IMG/VR virus record: IMGVR_UViG_3300037493_003022
Span: 49,046-113,045 of that record
DNA length: 64,000 nt
Source: a virus
Strand: one strand, 5' to 3'
In this document: positions 23,094-30,754 of the stretch, in pieces
How the letters are laid out: every line of letters begins with the position of its first letter
Numbering within the stretch: the stretch's first letter is position 1
The notes under the pieces: model-generated
Database searches by the model: none
The model's input: only the letters and a program-made list of their open reading frames with translations
Told to the model about the DNA's origin: nothing
Translations under genes and position numbers: made by a program

Positions 23094-23359
23094 CTGTCGC
23101 GAATCCTTTCGTAGTATCCTTGGACGATGGCGTCGTTCTTGTACTGTCTCGCAGCAGAAGAGTCTTCGAAGCCCTCTTTCTCCATCTGCCACGCTCTGAA
23201 ACGAACCTTCACTCTATCCATGAGTACGTTGTAGGTTTCTTGATTCTTTAGATCGAGAGTTCCATCTGGAGAAGACTCCATCATCTTCTTCGCTTCTTGG
23301 CCGAAGATTTCTGAGAAGCGATCGGCTTCTTCTTGAGTCTCTATGACTGCGATAGTCAT
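23090..23359 (-). CDS. hypothetical helical protein
   Basis: An 89-residue, mostly helical, charged protein (ADRFSEIFGQEAKKMME; RVKVRFRAWQMEKEGF). Overlaps both neighbours by four bases. No family is recognised. Confidence 0.45.
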   Translation of the reverse strand: MTIAVIETQEEADRFSEIFGQEAKKMMESSPDGTLDLKNQETYNVLMDRVKVRFRAWQMEKEGFEDSSAARQYKNDAIVQGYYERIRDR

Positions 23360-23565
23360 ACTCCTGCCTCGTTATGACGATCCTCTGTAGAGTTCAACAG
23401 CGAGAGATAGTAGTCCTCGGAGATGATAACTACCTTTTGTCGTGCGAAAAATCCGCAGCTAGAAAGAACTGGCCGAAGGTCATTCCAATTCTCAGCTCTA
23501 ATGGAAAGGGTGTTGTTATAGGACTGCGACGGTACAATCAACGCATCACACACTACAGGCTTCAT
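23356..23565 (-). CDS. hypothetical small protein
   Basis: A 69-residue alpha/beta protein, MKPVVCDALIVPSQSY start, then a helix and strand ending SEDYYLSLLNS. First gene of a coupled set after a 70-base gap. No family is recognised. Confidence 0.45.
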   Translation of the reverse strand: MKPVVCDALIVPSQSYNNTLSIRAENWNDLRPVLSSCGFFARQKVVIISEDYYLSLLNSTEDRHNEAGV

Positions 23566-23636
23566 TTTGATTCTTCTCCGTTGGCTGTTTGGGTCTCATA
23601 GACCGAACATGTAAAACTCTTCAACCATATTTGGCT

Positions 23637-23858
23637 TTACCATCTCGGACCCAGCTTCTCATCCCGATCGCGAATTTCTATGAGATAACCGATGGCACTC
23701 TTTAACCCGTGGATAGCAATCAGATTCATCAAATCTGTAAACATCAACCGAGTCTTCAGCTCACCGATCTTAGATACGAGCTTTGGCCTCGTGAGAGCAC
23801 GAAGAGAGGTCATGGCCTCATACCAAGCCTCTGCTGACTTTCTATCGATTATGTCCAC
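23637..23858 (-). CDS. hypothetical helical protein
   Basis: A 73-residue helical protein (WYEAMTSLRALTRPKLVSKI; LMNLIAIHGLKSAIGYLIEI). Start overlaps the previous stop. No domain is recognised. Confidence 0.45.
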   Translation of the reverse strand: MDIIDRKSAEAWYEAMTSLRALTRPKLVSKIGELKTRLMFTDLMNLIAIHGLKSAIGYLIEIRDRDEKLGPRW

Positions 23859-24235
23859 TACTGGACTCTCCAGACTTGATAGATACCTTTGCTACCTGAG
23901 AGGTTGAATTCCGAATAGGTAAACTGACCTACTTCCAATGCTGCGGGGAAGACGATTCCTTTGTTACCACTGGGAAGGTAGTGCGCGTAACTCCGAAGAT
24001 ACACATTACCTTCATCGATAACTCCTATGAGACCTGGAGTTAGGAACCCGCCTTCCTCATCCCTTGGAGGATTTCCGTCATTGGCATCCCACAGGATGAA
24101 CTTCTTTATCGCGATACCTTTTGCCATTTTGCAGGAGTTCTCACATGCGAGAGCTTTCTCGGCTGATTTGTACCTCGTGTTACAAAGCTCGCAAACGAAC
24201 CTGTGGATAACTACTTCTTCGATCGTCTCTTTCAT
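23858..24235 (-). CDS. hypothetical zinc-finger-type protein
   Basis: A 125-residue protein starting with a C2-type knuckle followed by another cysteine pair (FVCELCNTRYKSAEKALACENSC), a spacing like C2H2/C2C2 fingers in phage accessory proteins. A beta-rich C-terminal domain follows (GLIGVIDEGNVYLRSYAHY). Coupled to both neighbours. Function unknown. Confidence 0.5.
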   Translation of the reverse strand: MKETIEEVVIHRFVCELCNTRYKSAEKALACENSCKMAKGIAIKKFILWDANDGNPPRDEEGGFLTPGLIGVIDEGNVYLRSYAHYLPSGNKGIVFPAALEVGQFTYSEFNLSGSKGIYQVWRVQ

Positions 24236-24465
24236 TGGTGATCATTCCTTACTCGCTCTCTTTCGAGGAAAGCTAGTGCTCGGTACTTAGTGAGAGCATC
24301 AATCAGGGCATCTGCTGATTCTGGTGTGATATGCCATGAGATAGGTTCCTCATTGTCGCATAGGGCGAGAGAAGAGATCTTCACATGGGGACCTTCACAC
24401 TTGAATAGAAGTGCCCCATCCTTGTGATAAATCTCAAAGCACGGTTGAACTTTAGCTTCGGTCAT
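24232..24465 (-). CDS. hypothetical small protein
   Basis: A 77-residue protein: N-terminal beta strands (CFEIYHKDGALLFKCEG), then a helix (ESADALIDALTKYRALAFLE). This sheet-plus-helix layout recurs in several small genes of the run. Function unknown. Confidence 0.45.
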   Translation of the reverse strand: MTEAKVQPCFEIYHKDGALLFKCEGPHVKISSLALCDNEEPISWHITPESADALIDALTKYRALAFLERERVRNDHQ

Positions 24466-24746
24466 TCTCCACCTCTTTCTCGAATCTTGTTTCTGAGTTC
24501 TTTGACTCTAAGTTTGTAATCAAGATCCTTACCGTAGTTCATAGTATGCGTCGTCAGGTAGTCTATCCAATGCTCAAGGGCGAGTTCTACTTCCTTCCAC
24601 TCCCATACAGTTAAGTCATCTATGGGGAGAGCTTCTTTCATTCTAAAATTAATACAAGTAGCTACTAGATTACCTTGATGTTCATACTTTGAGAAAACTT
24701 CACAATGCAATCTACTATAGCATACTGAACATAGATGTTCTGTCAT
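24462..24746 (-). CDS. hypothetical Cys-containing protein
   Basis: A 94-residue protein with CSVCYSRLHCEVF at the N-terminus and a helical, charged C-terminus (DLDYKLRVKELRNKI). Overlaps the previous gene by four bases. Function unknown. Confidence 0.45.
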   Translation of the reverse strand: MTEHLCSVCYSRLHCEVFSKYEHQGNLVATCINFRMKEALPIDDLTVWEWKEVELALEHWIDYLTTHTMNYGKDLDYKLRVKELRNKIRERGGE

Positions 24747-24750
24747 GGTT

Positions 24751-25056
24751 TCACCTTAAATCGCAGTCATCGAATCTAGGACATCTGGCCTCATCCAACA
24801 ACTGCTTGAGATGGATGATTCCCTCTTCTGCTGATTTTAACTTACCTCGGAGTTCCTGATTCTCATTATAAAGAGCGACAGTAGCGTAAGTCTGAGCTTT
24901 CAATTCATCTACTAATGTATCCTTAGACTCAGATCTATCCTTGCACCCTAAATAAGAGCAAGATGGGCACTCTATCCAAGCTCGAATAACCGTACCATCA
25001 GGAACTTCATTAGAAACAATGGAGCCGCAGTTACAGCAACGAATTCTCATCTCCAC
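24751..25056 (-). CDS. hypothetical zinc-ribbon / coiled-coil protein
   Basis: A 101-residue protein: zinc ribbon (RCCNCGSIV ... IECPSCSYLGC) followed by a coiled coil (LYNENQELRGKLKSAEEGI) and a final cysteine pair. Overlaps the preceding gene by ten bases. Nucleic-acid binding is plausible from the ribbon alone. Confidence 0.5.
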   Translation of the reverse strand: MEMRIRCCNCGSIVSNEVPDGTVIRAWIECPSCSYLGCKDRSESKDTLVDELKAQTYATVALYNENQELRGKLKSAEEGIIHLKQLLDEARCPRFDDCDLR

Positions 25057-25475
25057 ACCACCCTTCCAGTAACCACCCTGCCGATTTTGATTCCAGGAAT
25101 CTGGAGAAGGAGACGCTCGTAGATGCCGATGCCTACCCTATCAAGCCCGGAATAGGACTCGCTTTGGGAAAGAGCTGCCAAGGTTTTGAAACCACCTCCA
25201 AGAGCAGGCATCATCCTTGCTGCGGCTTTTCTATCAGCGTCCGTGAACTTATCGTCAGCATCCGGGTGGAGCGAATGGGAGAGCATGGGACCGGACAGGA
25301 CGTGCTTGATGAAAGCTCCTTCGTCTGCTTCATCAGCATCATAGACGAGAGCGTTTTCTTCAGCGTTTTCCACATATCCTTCCAGGGTTCCACCCGAGGA
25401 CGAGCAATCTCTTGCTGAAGCGTGCCATCCAGCAAGTCCTCTACCAAGACACGTCCATTTGGTGTCGTAGGGCAT
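25047..25475 (-). CDS. hypothetical protein
   Basis: A 142-residue protein with an acidic middle (VENAEENALVYDADEADEG) and a C-terminal half that could form a small alpha/beta domain ending IGRVVTGRVVWR. Shares its first base with the stop of the gene before it. No family is recognised. Confidence 0.45.
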   Translation of the reverse strand: MPYDTKWTCLGRGLAGWHASARDCSSSGGTLEGYVENAEENALVYDADEADEGAFIKHVLSGPMLSHSLHPDADDKFTDADRKAAARMMPALGGGFKTLAALSQSESYSGLDRVGIGIYERLLLQIPGIKIGRVVTGRVVWR

Positions 25476-25690
25476 CAGTCTTCCTCCTCTTCTCCATGTA
25501 GCGCTTTCGGCATTTTCTTTTCGAAAAGATCTGCGAGCTTTTGCATAGTTTCGGAGATCTCGAAATCATTCTTATCGTCGAGTTCTTGAGCTTCAGGATA
25601 AGCTCCGATGGTCAGTTCGAGCATTTCAAAAGCCCGAAAGAGCATCGAGCATTTACCACTATTCGCAGTCTCTTTTTGCCATACAAACAC
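25475..25690 (-). CDS. hypothetical acidic helical protein
   Basis: A 71-residue helical protein ending in an acidic tail (LHGEEEED). Preceded by a GGAGG-like site. No domain is recognised. Confidence 0.45.
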   Translation of the reverse strand: MFVWQKETANSGKCSMLFRAFEMLELTIGAYPEAQELDDKNDFEISETMQKLADLFEKKMPKALHGEEEED

Positions 25691-25710
25691 GAGTCACCTC
25701 CGTTTGTTGT

Positions 25711-25914
25711 TCAGAGTCTGGGCATGTTCTCCATCTTCGATCTTCGTAACTCACGATAGTCCATCTCTTCGATGATGAGAGAGATTCTACGTTTGGCGGC
25801 TTTGAATTGTGATTCCATCTCACCCATGTAGAGTTCGGCGTCAGTCAACTCATCGTCGAGTTGCTGATCCGTCATCTTCTCTACTTTGGCATCATTGTCC
25901 GGGTCGTAGGTCAT
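25711..25914 (-). CDS. hypothetical helical protein behind a promoter-leader module
   Basis: A 67-residue coiled-coil-like protein (MTDQQLDDELTDAELYMGEM). Start MTYDPDND follows a GAGGAG site. The leader AUG at 25950 is in frame and would add 12 residues (MKTTRNNNEESE). Function unknown. Confidence 0.5.
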   Translation of the reverse strand: MTYDPDNDAKVEKMTDQQLDDELTDAELYMGEMESQFKAAKRRISLIIEEMDYRELRRSKMENMPRL

Positions 25915-25947
25915 TTCAGACTCCTCGTTGTTGTTTCGAGTTGTTTT

Positions 25948-25962
25948 CATGAATCAATTATA
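25948..25962 (-). promoter_or_regulatory. promoter-leader module upstream of 25711-25914
   Basis: Minus strand TTG-TATAAT (hexamer 25962-25957), TGATTC, then ATGAAAACAACTCGAAACAAC. A consensus copy of the module, likely promoter for the long run of small genes from 25.9 to about 21.6 kb. Confidence 0.7.
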
Positions 25963-26018
25963 CAAGATAGCTGTAGATAAGAGAAGATAAAAGAGAAGTC
26001 TACAAAGATTAACTAAGG

Positions 26019-26282
26019 TCACACATTATCCCAAGCCCTCTTATCCCCGTATCCAAGTTGAGCACCTTCAACAAGAAATACATCACTACGGCTATCGCCT
26101 GGGTTAAGACAAGCTTCTTCAGGTTCACCGAGTTCACACTCAAAATCTTGCCGCTGGATAGCTCCTGCGATGGAGTATTCGAATGGCCAGTGCGGCTGGC
26201 TCATGATTCGAACATCAGCATCATCGTTGGCACCGTCGTCAGAGATCTCTTCTAAAAGCTCAATCAAAGCTCTGAGTTTCAT
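26019..26282 (-). CDS. hypothetical small protein of a known phage type
   Basis: An 87-residue protein starting MKLRALIELLEEIS, followed by an acidic DADVRIMSQPHWPFEYSI segment and ending in a LVEGAQLGYGDK motif. The layout L..L...L........V.....P..P.....I occurs in many phage small proteins. Function unknown. Confidence 0.55.
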   Translation of the reverse strand: MKLRALIELLEEISDDGANDDADVRIMSQPHWPFEYSIAGAIQRQDFECELGEPEEACLNPGDSRSDVFLVEGAQLGYGDKRAWDNV

Positions 26283-26283
26283 T

Positions 26284-26496
26284 TCATACCTCCATATATA
26301 CCCATGGTCTTACTGTTTCAGTTGAGACTCTGTGAAACTTAACAGCGGTATATCCTGGAACAATATCTTCCCTTTTACCTCCGCGTGTTTCTAGGCGGCG
26401 AGAATATTCTAGCGGAAAGTAGCGAGGAACTTCATGTTCATCCTCAAAGCCATCTTTCCAGAAGAATTTAACTCTGACGTAGCTAGAGTTACTCAT
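26284..26496 (-). CDS. hypothetical small protein
   Basis: A 70-residue beta-rich protein, MSNSSYVRVKFFWKDGFEDE start with ATG overlapping the previous stop. No family is recognised. Confidence 0.45.
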   Translation of the reverse strand: MSNSSYVRVKFFWKDGFEDEHEVPRYFPLEYSRRLETRGGKREDIVPGYTAVKFHRVSTETVRPWVYMEV

Positions 26497-26696
26497 ACTT
26501 CCTCCAGATGTTCGCAACAGTCTTCGAGGTCGCCGTTTTGTTCGAAGTCACAGTCCTGGGGAACATTCGTATTCCACGGCTTCCTATTCCAAGATGGCGC
26601 TAGAGGACAACCTCCCATCATACCTTTTCGATGATGGGTACAGACGACCTTCTTACCCTTGAGAACGCCCCCGTCTTTCCAGTCAACTTTCTCCAT
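26493..26696 (-). CDS. hypothetical Cys/His-rich protein
   Basis: A 67-residue protein after a GAGGAGG ribosome site. VCTHHRKGMMGGCPLAPSW and DCCEHLEE suggest a metal site. Start overlaps the end of the 53-residue cysteine protein. Function unknown. Confidence 0.45.
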   Translation of the reverse strand: MEKVDWKDGGVLKGKKVVCTHHRKGMMGGCPLAPSWNRKPWNTNVPQDCDFEQNGDLEDCCEHLEEV

Positions 26697-26844
26697 CTGA
26701 AACCTCCTCGTATCTATTGCAGGCGGGAGAATCTTCATCTTTTGCGAGATAGAACTTCAAACAACCTGTTTTATAGCGAAAATACTCGCATGAAGCACAA
26801 GTGGGAGCTTCGTTTTGTTCATTTTCGTTTTGATTGTTTGGCAT
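26683..26844 (-). CDS. 53-residue four-cysteine protein, apparently leaderless
   Basis: Frame starting at the AUG of a promoter-leader module (MPNNQNENEQNEAP), with no other start and no ribosome site. The body has CASCEYFRY, GCLKF and SPACNRYEE: the C-x2-C-x8-C-x12-C spacing also seen in the N-terminal units of the 292-residue protein at 40677. If real, it supports translation directly from the transcript 5' end. Confidence 0.5.
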   Translation of the reverse strand: MPNNQNENEQNEAPTCASCEYFRYKTGCLKFYLAKDEDSPACNRYEEVSDGES

Positions 26845-26856
26845 GAGTCAATTGTA
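26842..26856 (-). promoter_or_regulatory. promoter-leader module upstream of 26683-26844
   Basis: Minus strand TTTGC-TACAAT (extended -10; hexamer 26856-26851), TGACTC, then ATGCCAAACAATCAAAAC. About 250 bases upstream of it (26857-27110) hold no gene. Confidence 0.6.
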
Positions 26857-27110
26857 GCAAACAACTGAGTTAAAAAGAAGGGAATAAGAAGAGCTGTTTT
26901 TGAAGAAATAGCTGTGAAAACTGGGGGTTCGCTCCGCTCACCATATTCAAGCAGAGGAAAGGAAGAAAGGCAGGACTTAAGAGTGTCATATCCTAGATAG
27001 CATGTCAAGAGAATAAGTTAGACCTATCTACCTAGTGGAAATGATTGGTATTTCGGGAGAAACGATTCTTAGGTGAGAGCTACATTACTCCAGTTTTTCC
27101 AACTTTAGCT

Positions 27111-27332
27111 CTAGCCTAAATTCGGAGTTCGAATAACAACCTCATTCAGATTGTACTTAGCTACTCCAGCTTCTGTTTCTGAGGGATACTGCATAGCCCA
27201 CTTGTCGCCGAATGTGTGGAGCATCTTCTCTCGGGCTCTATCCCAGCTTCCTTGAATCTTAATGTAGCATCCAGCAAAGACGGGATGACCAACACCAAAC
27301 GTAAAGACCCACTCTCTGATGTCTTCTGTCAT
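27111..27332 (-). CDS. hypothetical small protein
   Basis: A 73-residue protein with a strand-helix layout (GCYIKIQGSWDRAREKMLHTF) recurrent in phages, where similar proteins read YxxIxGxxxxARxxMxxxFGxxWxxxY. It overlaps the zinc-ribbon gene by four bases. Function unknown. Confidence 0.55.
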   Translation of the reverse strand: MTEDIREWVFTFGVGHPVFAGCYIKIQGSWDRAREKMLHTFGDKWAMQYPSETEAGVAKYNLNEVVIRTPNLG

Positions 27333-27571
27333 GATTTCACCTTGTAGGGAATTGGAGCGTCCTCGTCTACTTCTTCTTCCTTGAAGGAAATTTCGCCAGA
27401 AATAAGAGCTTGCTCAGCTCCCATTACAGAATCGAAATTGCCGCATACTGGACATCGATAACCCATTGCGTCAGGTTCAACTCCGTCTGCTGTGAACTCT
27501 TCACAGATCGTACACCAACCCGCATCGTCCTCCTGGGCAGCGAGGTACTCCTCTTCTAGAATAATCTTCAT
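27329..27571 (-). CDS. zinc-ribbon protein
   Basis: An 80-residue protein with a classical two-knuckle ribbon: WCTICEEF and YRCPVCGNF about 20 residues apart, then an acidic tail. Probably a metal-stabilised small adaptor; partner unknown. Confidence 0.55.
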   Translation of the reverse strand: MKIILEEEYLAAQEDDAGWCTICEEFTADGVEPDAMGYRCPVCGNFDSVMGAEQALISGEISFKEEEVDEDAPIPYKVKS

Positions 27572-27579
27572 CGGTCCTC

Positions 27580-27867
27580 CTAGTCAGTGAATTCGGGAAC
27601 GGCCCCGATAACTTGATACACGAGAGAGTGCTTGATGAGACAGGTACACTCGGCGAGGGACAGTCCGGGCCATAGTTCGCGATACCTGGGATGGTAACAG
27701 TCCATCCGGCTATGAGGAATCTGGTTAAGATTCGGATCTTCCAGAAAGAGTTTCGTCAACTCCTCCTTGGTTCCGAAAATCGTCGTGTTGAGAAAGCTAA
27801 CTCCTGTCATCTTCCTCATATGACAATATTTCTCGAAATACTCCCTGCTTGTCTTACATTTCAGCAT
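27580..27867 (-). CDS. hypothetical protein
   Basis: A 95-residue protein with scattered Cys/His (EKYCHMRKM, MDCYHPRYRE, ECTCLIKH), perhaps a single metal site. Shares its first base with the previous stop. No family is recognised. Confidence 0.45.
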   Translation of the reverse strand: MLKCKTSREYFEKYCHMRKMTGVSFLNTTIFGTKEELTKLFLEDPNLNQIPHSRMDCYHPRYRELWPGLSLAECTCLIKHSLVYQVIGAVPEFTD

Positions 27868-28217
27868 TAAACAATCCTTCCGTAAGGGCCGTCATCGGCC
27901 GCATTTGCATCCTGTTGTTGTCGAATCAACTCGCCATAACGACGAGTCACATCGTAAATTAGCGGAGCCTGGAGGAAGGGAAACCACCCGGCTGAGTGAT
28001 CCTTGCACACCCTCTCGATGAGTTCCTGAATTTCGGTAGGGTCGGAATCCTCGGAGAGAAGATCAACCTCTACCGAGTATTCGTAAACGTCCTCTCGCCA
28101 GACATCATCCTTCCTGCGCGCAAAATAGCCCTCGCTATCCAAAGAGGTGACGTAAATACTCTCTAGACATCCGTCCGGGCATTTTCCAGCGTTCAGATTG
28201 CAGGAATTACACTTCAT
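27867..28217 (-). CDS. hypothetical protein with Cys-rich N-terminus
   Basis: A 116-residue protein starting MKCNSCNLNAGKCPDGC, a compact four-cysteine unit, then an acidic domain (VEVDLLSEDSDPTEIQ). First gene after a consensus promoter-leader module, with a GGAGG site. Function unknown. Confidence 0.5.
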   Translation of the reverse strand: MKCNSCNLNAGKCPDGCLESIYVTSLDSEGYFARRKDDVWREDVYEYSVEVDLLSEDSDPTEIQELIERVCKDHSAGWFPFLQAPLIYDVTRRYGELIRQQQDANAADDGPYGRIV

Positions 28218-28251
28218 GATCGACCTCCATTGTTTGTTTGGTGGTTGTTTT

Positions 28252-28266
28252 CATGAGTTAATTATA
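28252..28266 (-). promoter_or_regulatory. promoter-leader module upstream of 27867-28217
   Basis: Minus strand CTGC-TATAAT (extended -10; hexamer 28266-28261), TAACTC, then ATGAAAACAACCACCAAAC. The leader AUG frame is out of register with the gene and stops inside it. Confidence 0.7.
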
Positions 28267-28319
28267 GCAGACGCTTAGATAAAGAGGAGGGAAAACAGAG
28301 AGCTTAAAGAAGGAGAATA

Positions 28320-28454
28320 CTACCCGTAATTAGCTAACGGGGGTTAGGCCGCATTAGATTGCCTTGAACGGATAATCCACTGAGCGCAAACGATTGTTCA
28401 TTCGAGTCCCTAGGCGCACCTAATTACGGGTAGCACCGAAGAATTATTCTTCGG
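28320..28454. ncRNA. structured intergenic element bounded by a 14-bp perfect inverted repeat
   Basis: ctacccgtaattag (28320-28333) pairs perfectly with ctaattacgggtag (28420-28433), enclosing 86 bases that contain a further ctaac/gttag hairpin. A second perfect 8-bp hairpin (ccgaagaa tta ttcttcgg, 28436-28454) follows at once. No T run or frame is present. It could be a structured RNA on either strand, a leader processing site or a DNA-level element. Not a cloverleaf. Confidence 0.45.
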
Positions 28455-28466
28455 AAATCTCCAAAA

Positions 28467-28697
28467 TCACAGTAACCTACTTCTGAGTTTCTCCAAAATT
28501 TTGATGCAACTCTTGCAGGTAACTTTTTCTAAATAAACTGTGAGCTTGTACTTAGACCCCGTATACATGGAAGACCTGGATTCTGCTTTGCATACAGGTG
28601 TCGGTTCGAAGAATCTACCATCTCTAAAGTGAATAACAACAGCTCTATCCCTATTTCTAGTTCTAAGAGAGCTTTCTTCCCCCATCATCGTTCCCAT
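28467..28697 (-). CDS. hypothetical small protein with CxxC
   Basis: A 76-residue protein with the layout VIHFRDGRFFEP, PVCKAE, then VTCKSCIKILEK, which recurs in phage proteins that carry one zinc knuckle split over two strands. Start overlaps the 58-residue gene. Function unknown. Confidence 0.55.
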   Translation of the reverse strand: MGTMMGEESSLRTRNRDRAVVIHFRDGRFFEPTPVCKAESRSSMYTGSKYKLTVYLEKVTCKSCIKILEKLRSRLL

Positions 28698-28861
28698 TCT
28701 TTAGGAAGAAACCCGCCCTTAGAAAGCCACTCGTCAAGACCCATAACTAGGGATACAAGACGATCAGCTTTTAACTCAACCTCTCTGCTGGAGAGATAAG
28801 AGCCCGAATCTAACTCTTTCGTTATCTCACGAATCTCTCTAAGATTTTCATTTGGGTCCAT
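28685..28861 (-). CDS. 58-residue hypothetical protein
   Basis: A short frame starting MDPNENLREIREITKELD, helical, ending GGFLPKEWER. Its ATG overlaps the previous gene and its stop overlaps the next, as usual in this run. No family is recognised. Confidence 0.5.
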   Translation of the reverse strand: MDPNENLREIREITKELDSGSYLSSREVELKADRLVSLVMGLDEWLSKGGFLPKEWER

Positions 28862-29087
28862 CTATAACCTCCAGTATCTGCTTCAAGGAAGCATTGTCGA
28901 AAGATAGGACTTTCATCCACCTGCCAGCTTGATAACGAAATCCAGAACCACAGCACAAGCAAAGAACAAGAGAGTCTTTTGGCCCGGTGTTAGAAGCGCA
29001 TGAGCACCAGGAGTCTCGATAGAGTTCGACGCTTTCCCTGTGAGGGCTTTCACTATCTTCTACCTCCTTGAAGATGATCTCAGTCAT
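28848..29087 (-). CDS. hypothetical cysteine-rich protein
   Basis: A 79-residue protein with SWCSCAS and CLCCGSGF knuckles, probably one zinc site, and a C-terminal helix. One base separates it from the gene upstream. Function unknown. Confidence 0.45.
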   Translation of the reverse strand: MTEIIFKEVEDSESPHRESVELYRDSWCSCASNTGPKDSLVLCLCCGSGFRYQAGRWMKVLSFDNASLKQILEVIDGPK

Positions 29088-29088
29088 T

Positions 29089-29676
29089 TCAATCTTGAGT
29101 GATAGCTTCTATTGAAAGAGGATACTTAGTTGGTTGTTCGCTATCGTACTCCGCATACTTAGTACGCCAGAAGTCACGATCGTCTGAGAGGGCTTTCTTC
29201 TCATTGGCGAGGCAAGCCTTCTCGTATGCTTGCTCACGAACACGGCTTTCCAGCTCTTGAATCCTGACTTTCTTCAGAGTGATCTTCTCCATAAGCTCCT
29301 CGTTCCTTGCGAGCGCAGCTTCATGGAGTTGCTCAAGTCGAACACGAGTAGTCTTCTCCTTGCAGGTCTCCTTGACGGCAAGGTCTCTGATCTCCTCGTA
29401 CTCCTTCAGCTCCTTATTGCGCTGAGCAGCTTTCTTGTGAAGCTGGGTAGTGATCTCTTTGAACTCGTCCTCTTGGTCGTCAAGTGTGGCCATGAGAGCC
29501 CGAATGGCAACCTCAGCGAGTTCCTTGCTCTCTAGGACGACTGTCAGGTTGTACGAGATGCCCGACTTAGTTGTGAGGATCTCGTGTTTCGCATTCGGCC
29601 CGAATGACATCTTGACCTGCTGCTCCGCACGTTCCGCATTCGTCAGAGTTTCTTCGTTCATCTTCGTCTCGTTCAT
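29089..29676 (-). CDS. hypothetical long coiled-coil protein
   Basis: A 195-residue protein; start MNETKMNEE chosen for the AAGGAG site. Residues 45-65 give a small beta hairpin (ISYNLTVVLESKELA); residues 70-175 are a nearly continuous charged coiled coil. GC-richer codons than neighbours suggest good expression. Function unknown. Confidence 0.55.
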   Translation of the reverse strand: MNETKMNEETLTNAERAEQQVKMSFGPNAKHEILTTKSGISYNLTVVLESKELAEVAIRALMATLDDQEDEFKEITTQLHKKAAQRNKELKEYEEIRDLAVKETCKEKTTRVRLEQLHEAALARNEELMEKITLKKVRIQELESRVREQAYEKACLANEKKALSDDRDFWRTKYAEYDSEQPTKYPLSIEAITQD

Positions 29677-29757
29677 GTCTGTTTCTCCTTGGGTATCCAT
29701 CGTCTAGTTGCGCGGAATCCATTTTCCGCAAAAATCTGTTTAGTCGGTCAATATCCA

Positions 29758-29913
29758 TCAGGAAATCTTCTTTCCGATGACAGCGAGAACCCTGTATGAG
29801 TCGCGGGGAACCATGTCAAGGGCGTCTGTGATAAGATCGAGCCAGGAATTCTCGATAGTGATGATTTCGGTGACGCCGTCTCTCTTCAACGAAACTGTGA
29901 CAAACCACTTCAT
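29758..29913 (-). CDS. 51-residue hypothetical protein
   Basis: Short protein MKWFVTVSLKRDG with two strands and a helix (WLDLITDALDMV), after an AAAGGAG site. A leaderless start at the module AUG (29973) is in frame and would add 20 residues. A 287-residue reading of the same frame is rejected because its upstream part lies over two better genes. Confidence 0.5.
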   Translation of the reverse strand: MKWFVTVSLKRDGVTEIITIENSWLDLITDALDMVPRDSYRVLAVIGKKIS

Positions 29914-29970
29914 TTCAACTCCTTTTGCTACGCTCCTCGTATTGAGTGAGCAGTTTGTTTGATTAGTTGG

Positions 29971-29985
29971 CATGTAGGAATCATA
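29971..29985 (-). promoter_or_regulatory. promoter-leader module upstream of 29758-29913
   Basis: Minus strand TATGAT (29985-29980), TCCTAC, then ATGCCAACTAATCAAACAAAC. Confidence 0.55.
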
Positions 29986-30026
29986 TAGCAGAACTTGATC
30001 AGTTTCGAGCATTTTAAAACGGCTGT

Positions 30027-30299
30027 TTATTTTGGTTTCCCGCCGTTTATCGAAATCTTGATATGCTTTCCGTCCTCGTTCGTCTCCGCGTCTTCGTGTA
30101 GAAGCTTCGAAAAGATAGCCCATGATTCCCATTTGTCGGGCTTCTTTTCCTTTGGTTTCTTTCCATAGTTCAATAGGAACTTCGGAGTTATTAACTGGTC
30201 CAGCTCCATAATAGCGTCCATAAATCCGCATAATACAGAGTTCAGAGGACGCCATAGCAGCAAGATCAGCCGCCTGGACACCCGCAGGAACCTCTGCAT
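30027..30299 (-). CDS. hypothetical basic protein
   Basis: A 90-residue frame whose ATG follows the previous stop directly (TAAATG). The likely folded part starts at MELDQLITPKFLLNYGKK; the first 26 residues may be untranslated if a later ATG is used. The end is Gly/Lys-rich. Function unknown. Confidence 0.4.
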   Translation of the reverse strand: MQRFLRVSRRLILLLWRPLNSVLCGFMDAIMELDQLITPKFLLNYGKKPKEKKPDKWESWAIFSKLLHEDAETNEDGKHIKISINGGKPK

Positions 30300-30554
30300 T
30301 TACGACCGGCGGGAAGTACAGAAGTGGCCCATGATCTCTGAAAGCTTCTTGTCGAAGATCCTGGTGACAGGAAGAAGCATGTTCTTCAACTCCTCCAGGT
30401 CGTTCTCGTCGAGATCGTCCTCGGGAAGACTCCACTGGATAGGAGCCTCCGAAGGGGTAATCTCCAGAGTGATTTGGAAACTCCCGCTCTTCTCCACGGC
30501 TCGAACTTGAAAGCCTCCAGCGATGACACCGAACTTGATATTGTCTGACCTCAT
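30300..30554 (-). CDS. hypothetical protein
   Basis: An 84-residue protein with an AAAGGAAG ribosome site, first gene behind a promoter-leader module. Beta-rich N-terminal half (FQVRAVEKSGSFQITLEI) and an acidic helix (EDDLDENDLEELKNML). Function unknown. Confidence 0.5.
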   Translation of the reverse strand: MRSDNIKFGVIAGGFQVRAVEKSGSFQITLEITPSEAPIQWSLPEDDLDENDLEELKNMLLPVTRIFDKKLSEIMGHFCTSRRS

Positions 30555-30618
30555 GATGACTTCCTTTTGAACACCTTTTCATTTGTTTGCGAAATACGAA
30601 CAAAGTTTGTGATGTGTT

Positions 30619-30633
30619 CATGGGTTAATTATA
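30619..30633 (-). promoter_or_regulatory. promoter-leader module upstream of 30300-30554
   Basis: Minus strand TATAAT (30633-30628), TAACCC, then ATGAACACATCACAAAC. About 120 bases upstream (30634-30754) hold no gene. Confidence 0.65.
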
Positions 30634-30754
30634 GGGGATAGCTTGTTGGTTTAATAGTAAAAAAGTTAAACATATCTCAGTTGAAGAGAATTAGTGTGCG
30701 AGGGTATGCACAGATAAAGAAGGGAGATCAGGTAGAGAATTTTACAGAAGATAC

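Noticed and set aside
26757-27008. 83-residue minus-strand frame through a promoter
   Set aside because: It crosses the module at 26842-26856 and the better four-cysteine gene, and has no ribosome site.
28390-28425. tRNA on the plus strand (TTCGAGTCCC followed by GGCGCACC)
   Set aside because: The 5' side of the T stem does not pair and no acceptor partner exists.
29567-29758. 63-residue minus-strand frame starting MDIDRLNRFLRKMD
   Set aside because: Most of it runs out of frame inside the coiled-coil gene at 29676 and the second half is Arg/Asp-rich shadow; only the first 20 codons look natural.
29758-30621. A single 287-residue minus-strand gene
   Set aside because: Its upstream part is out of frame over two smaller genes that have ribosome sites and natural composition; only the last 51-71 residues are likely translated in this frame.
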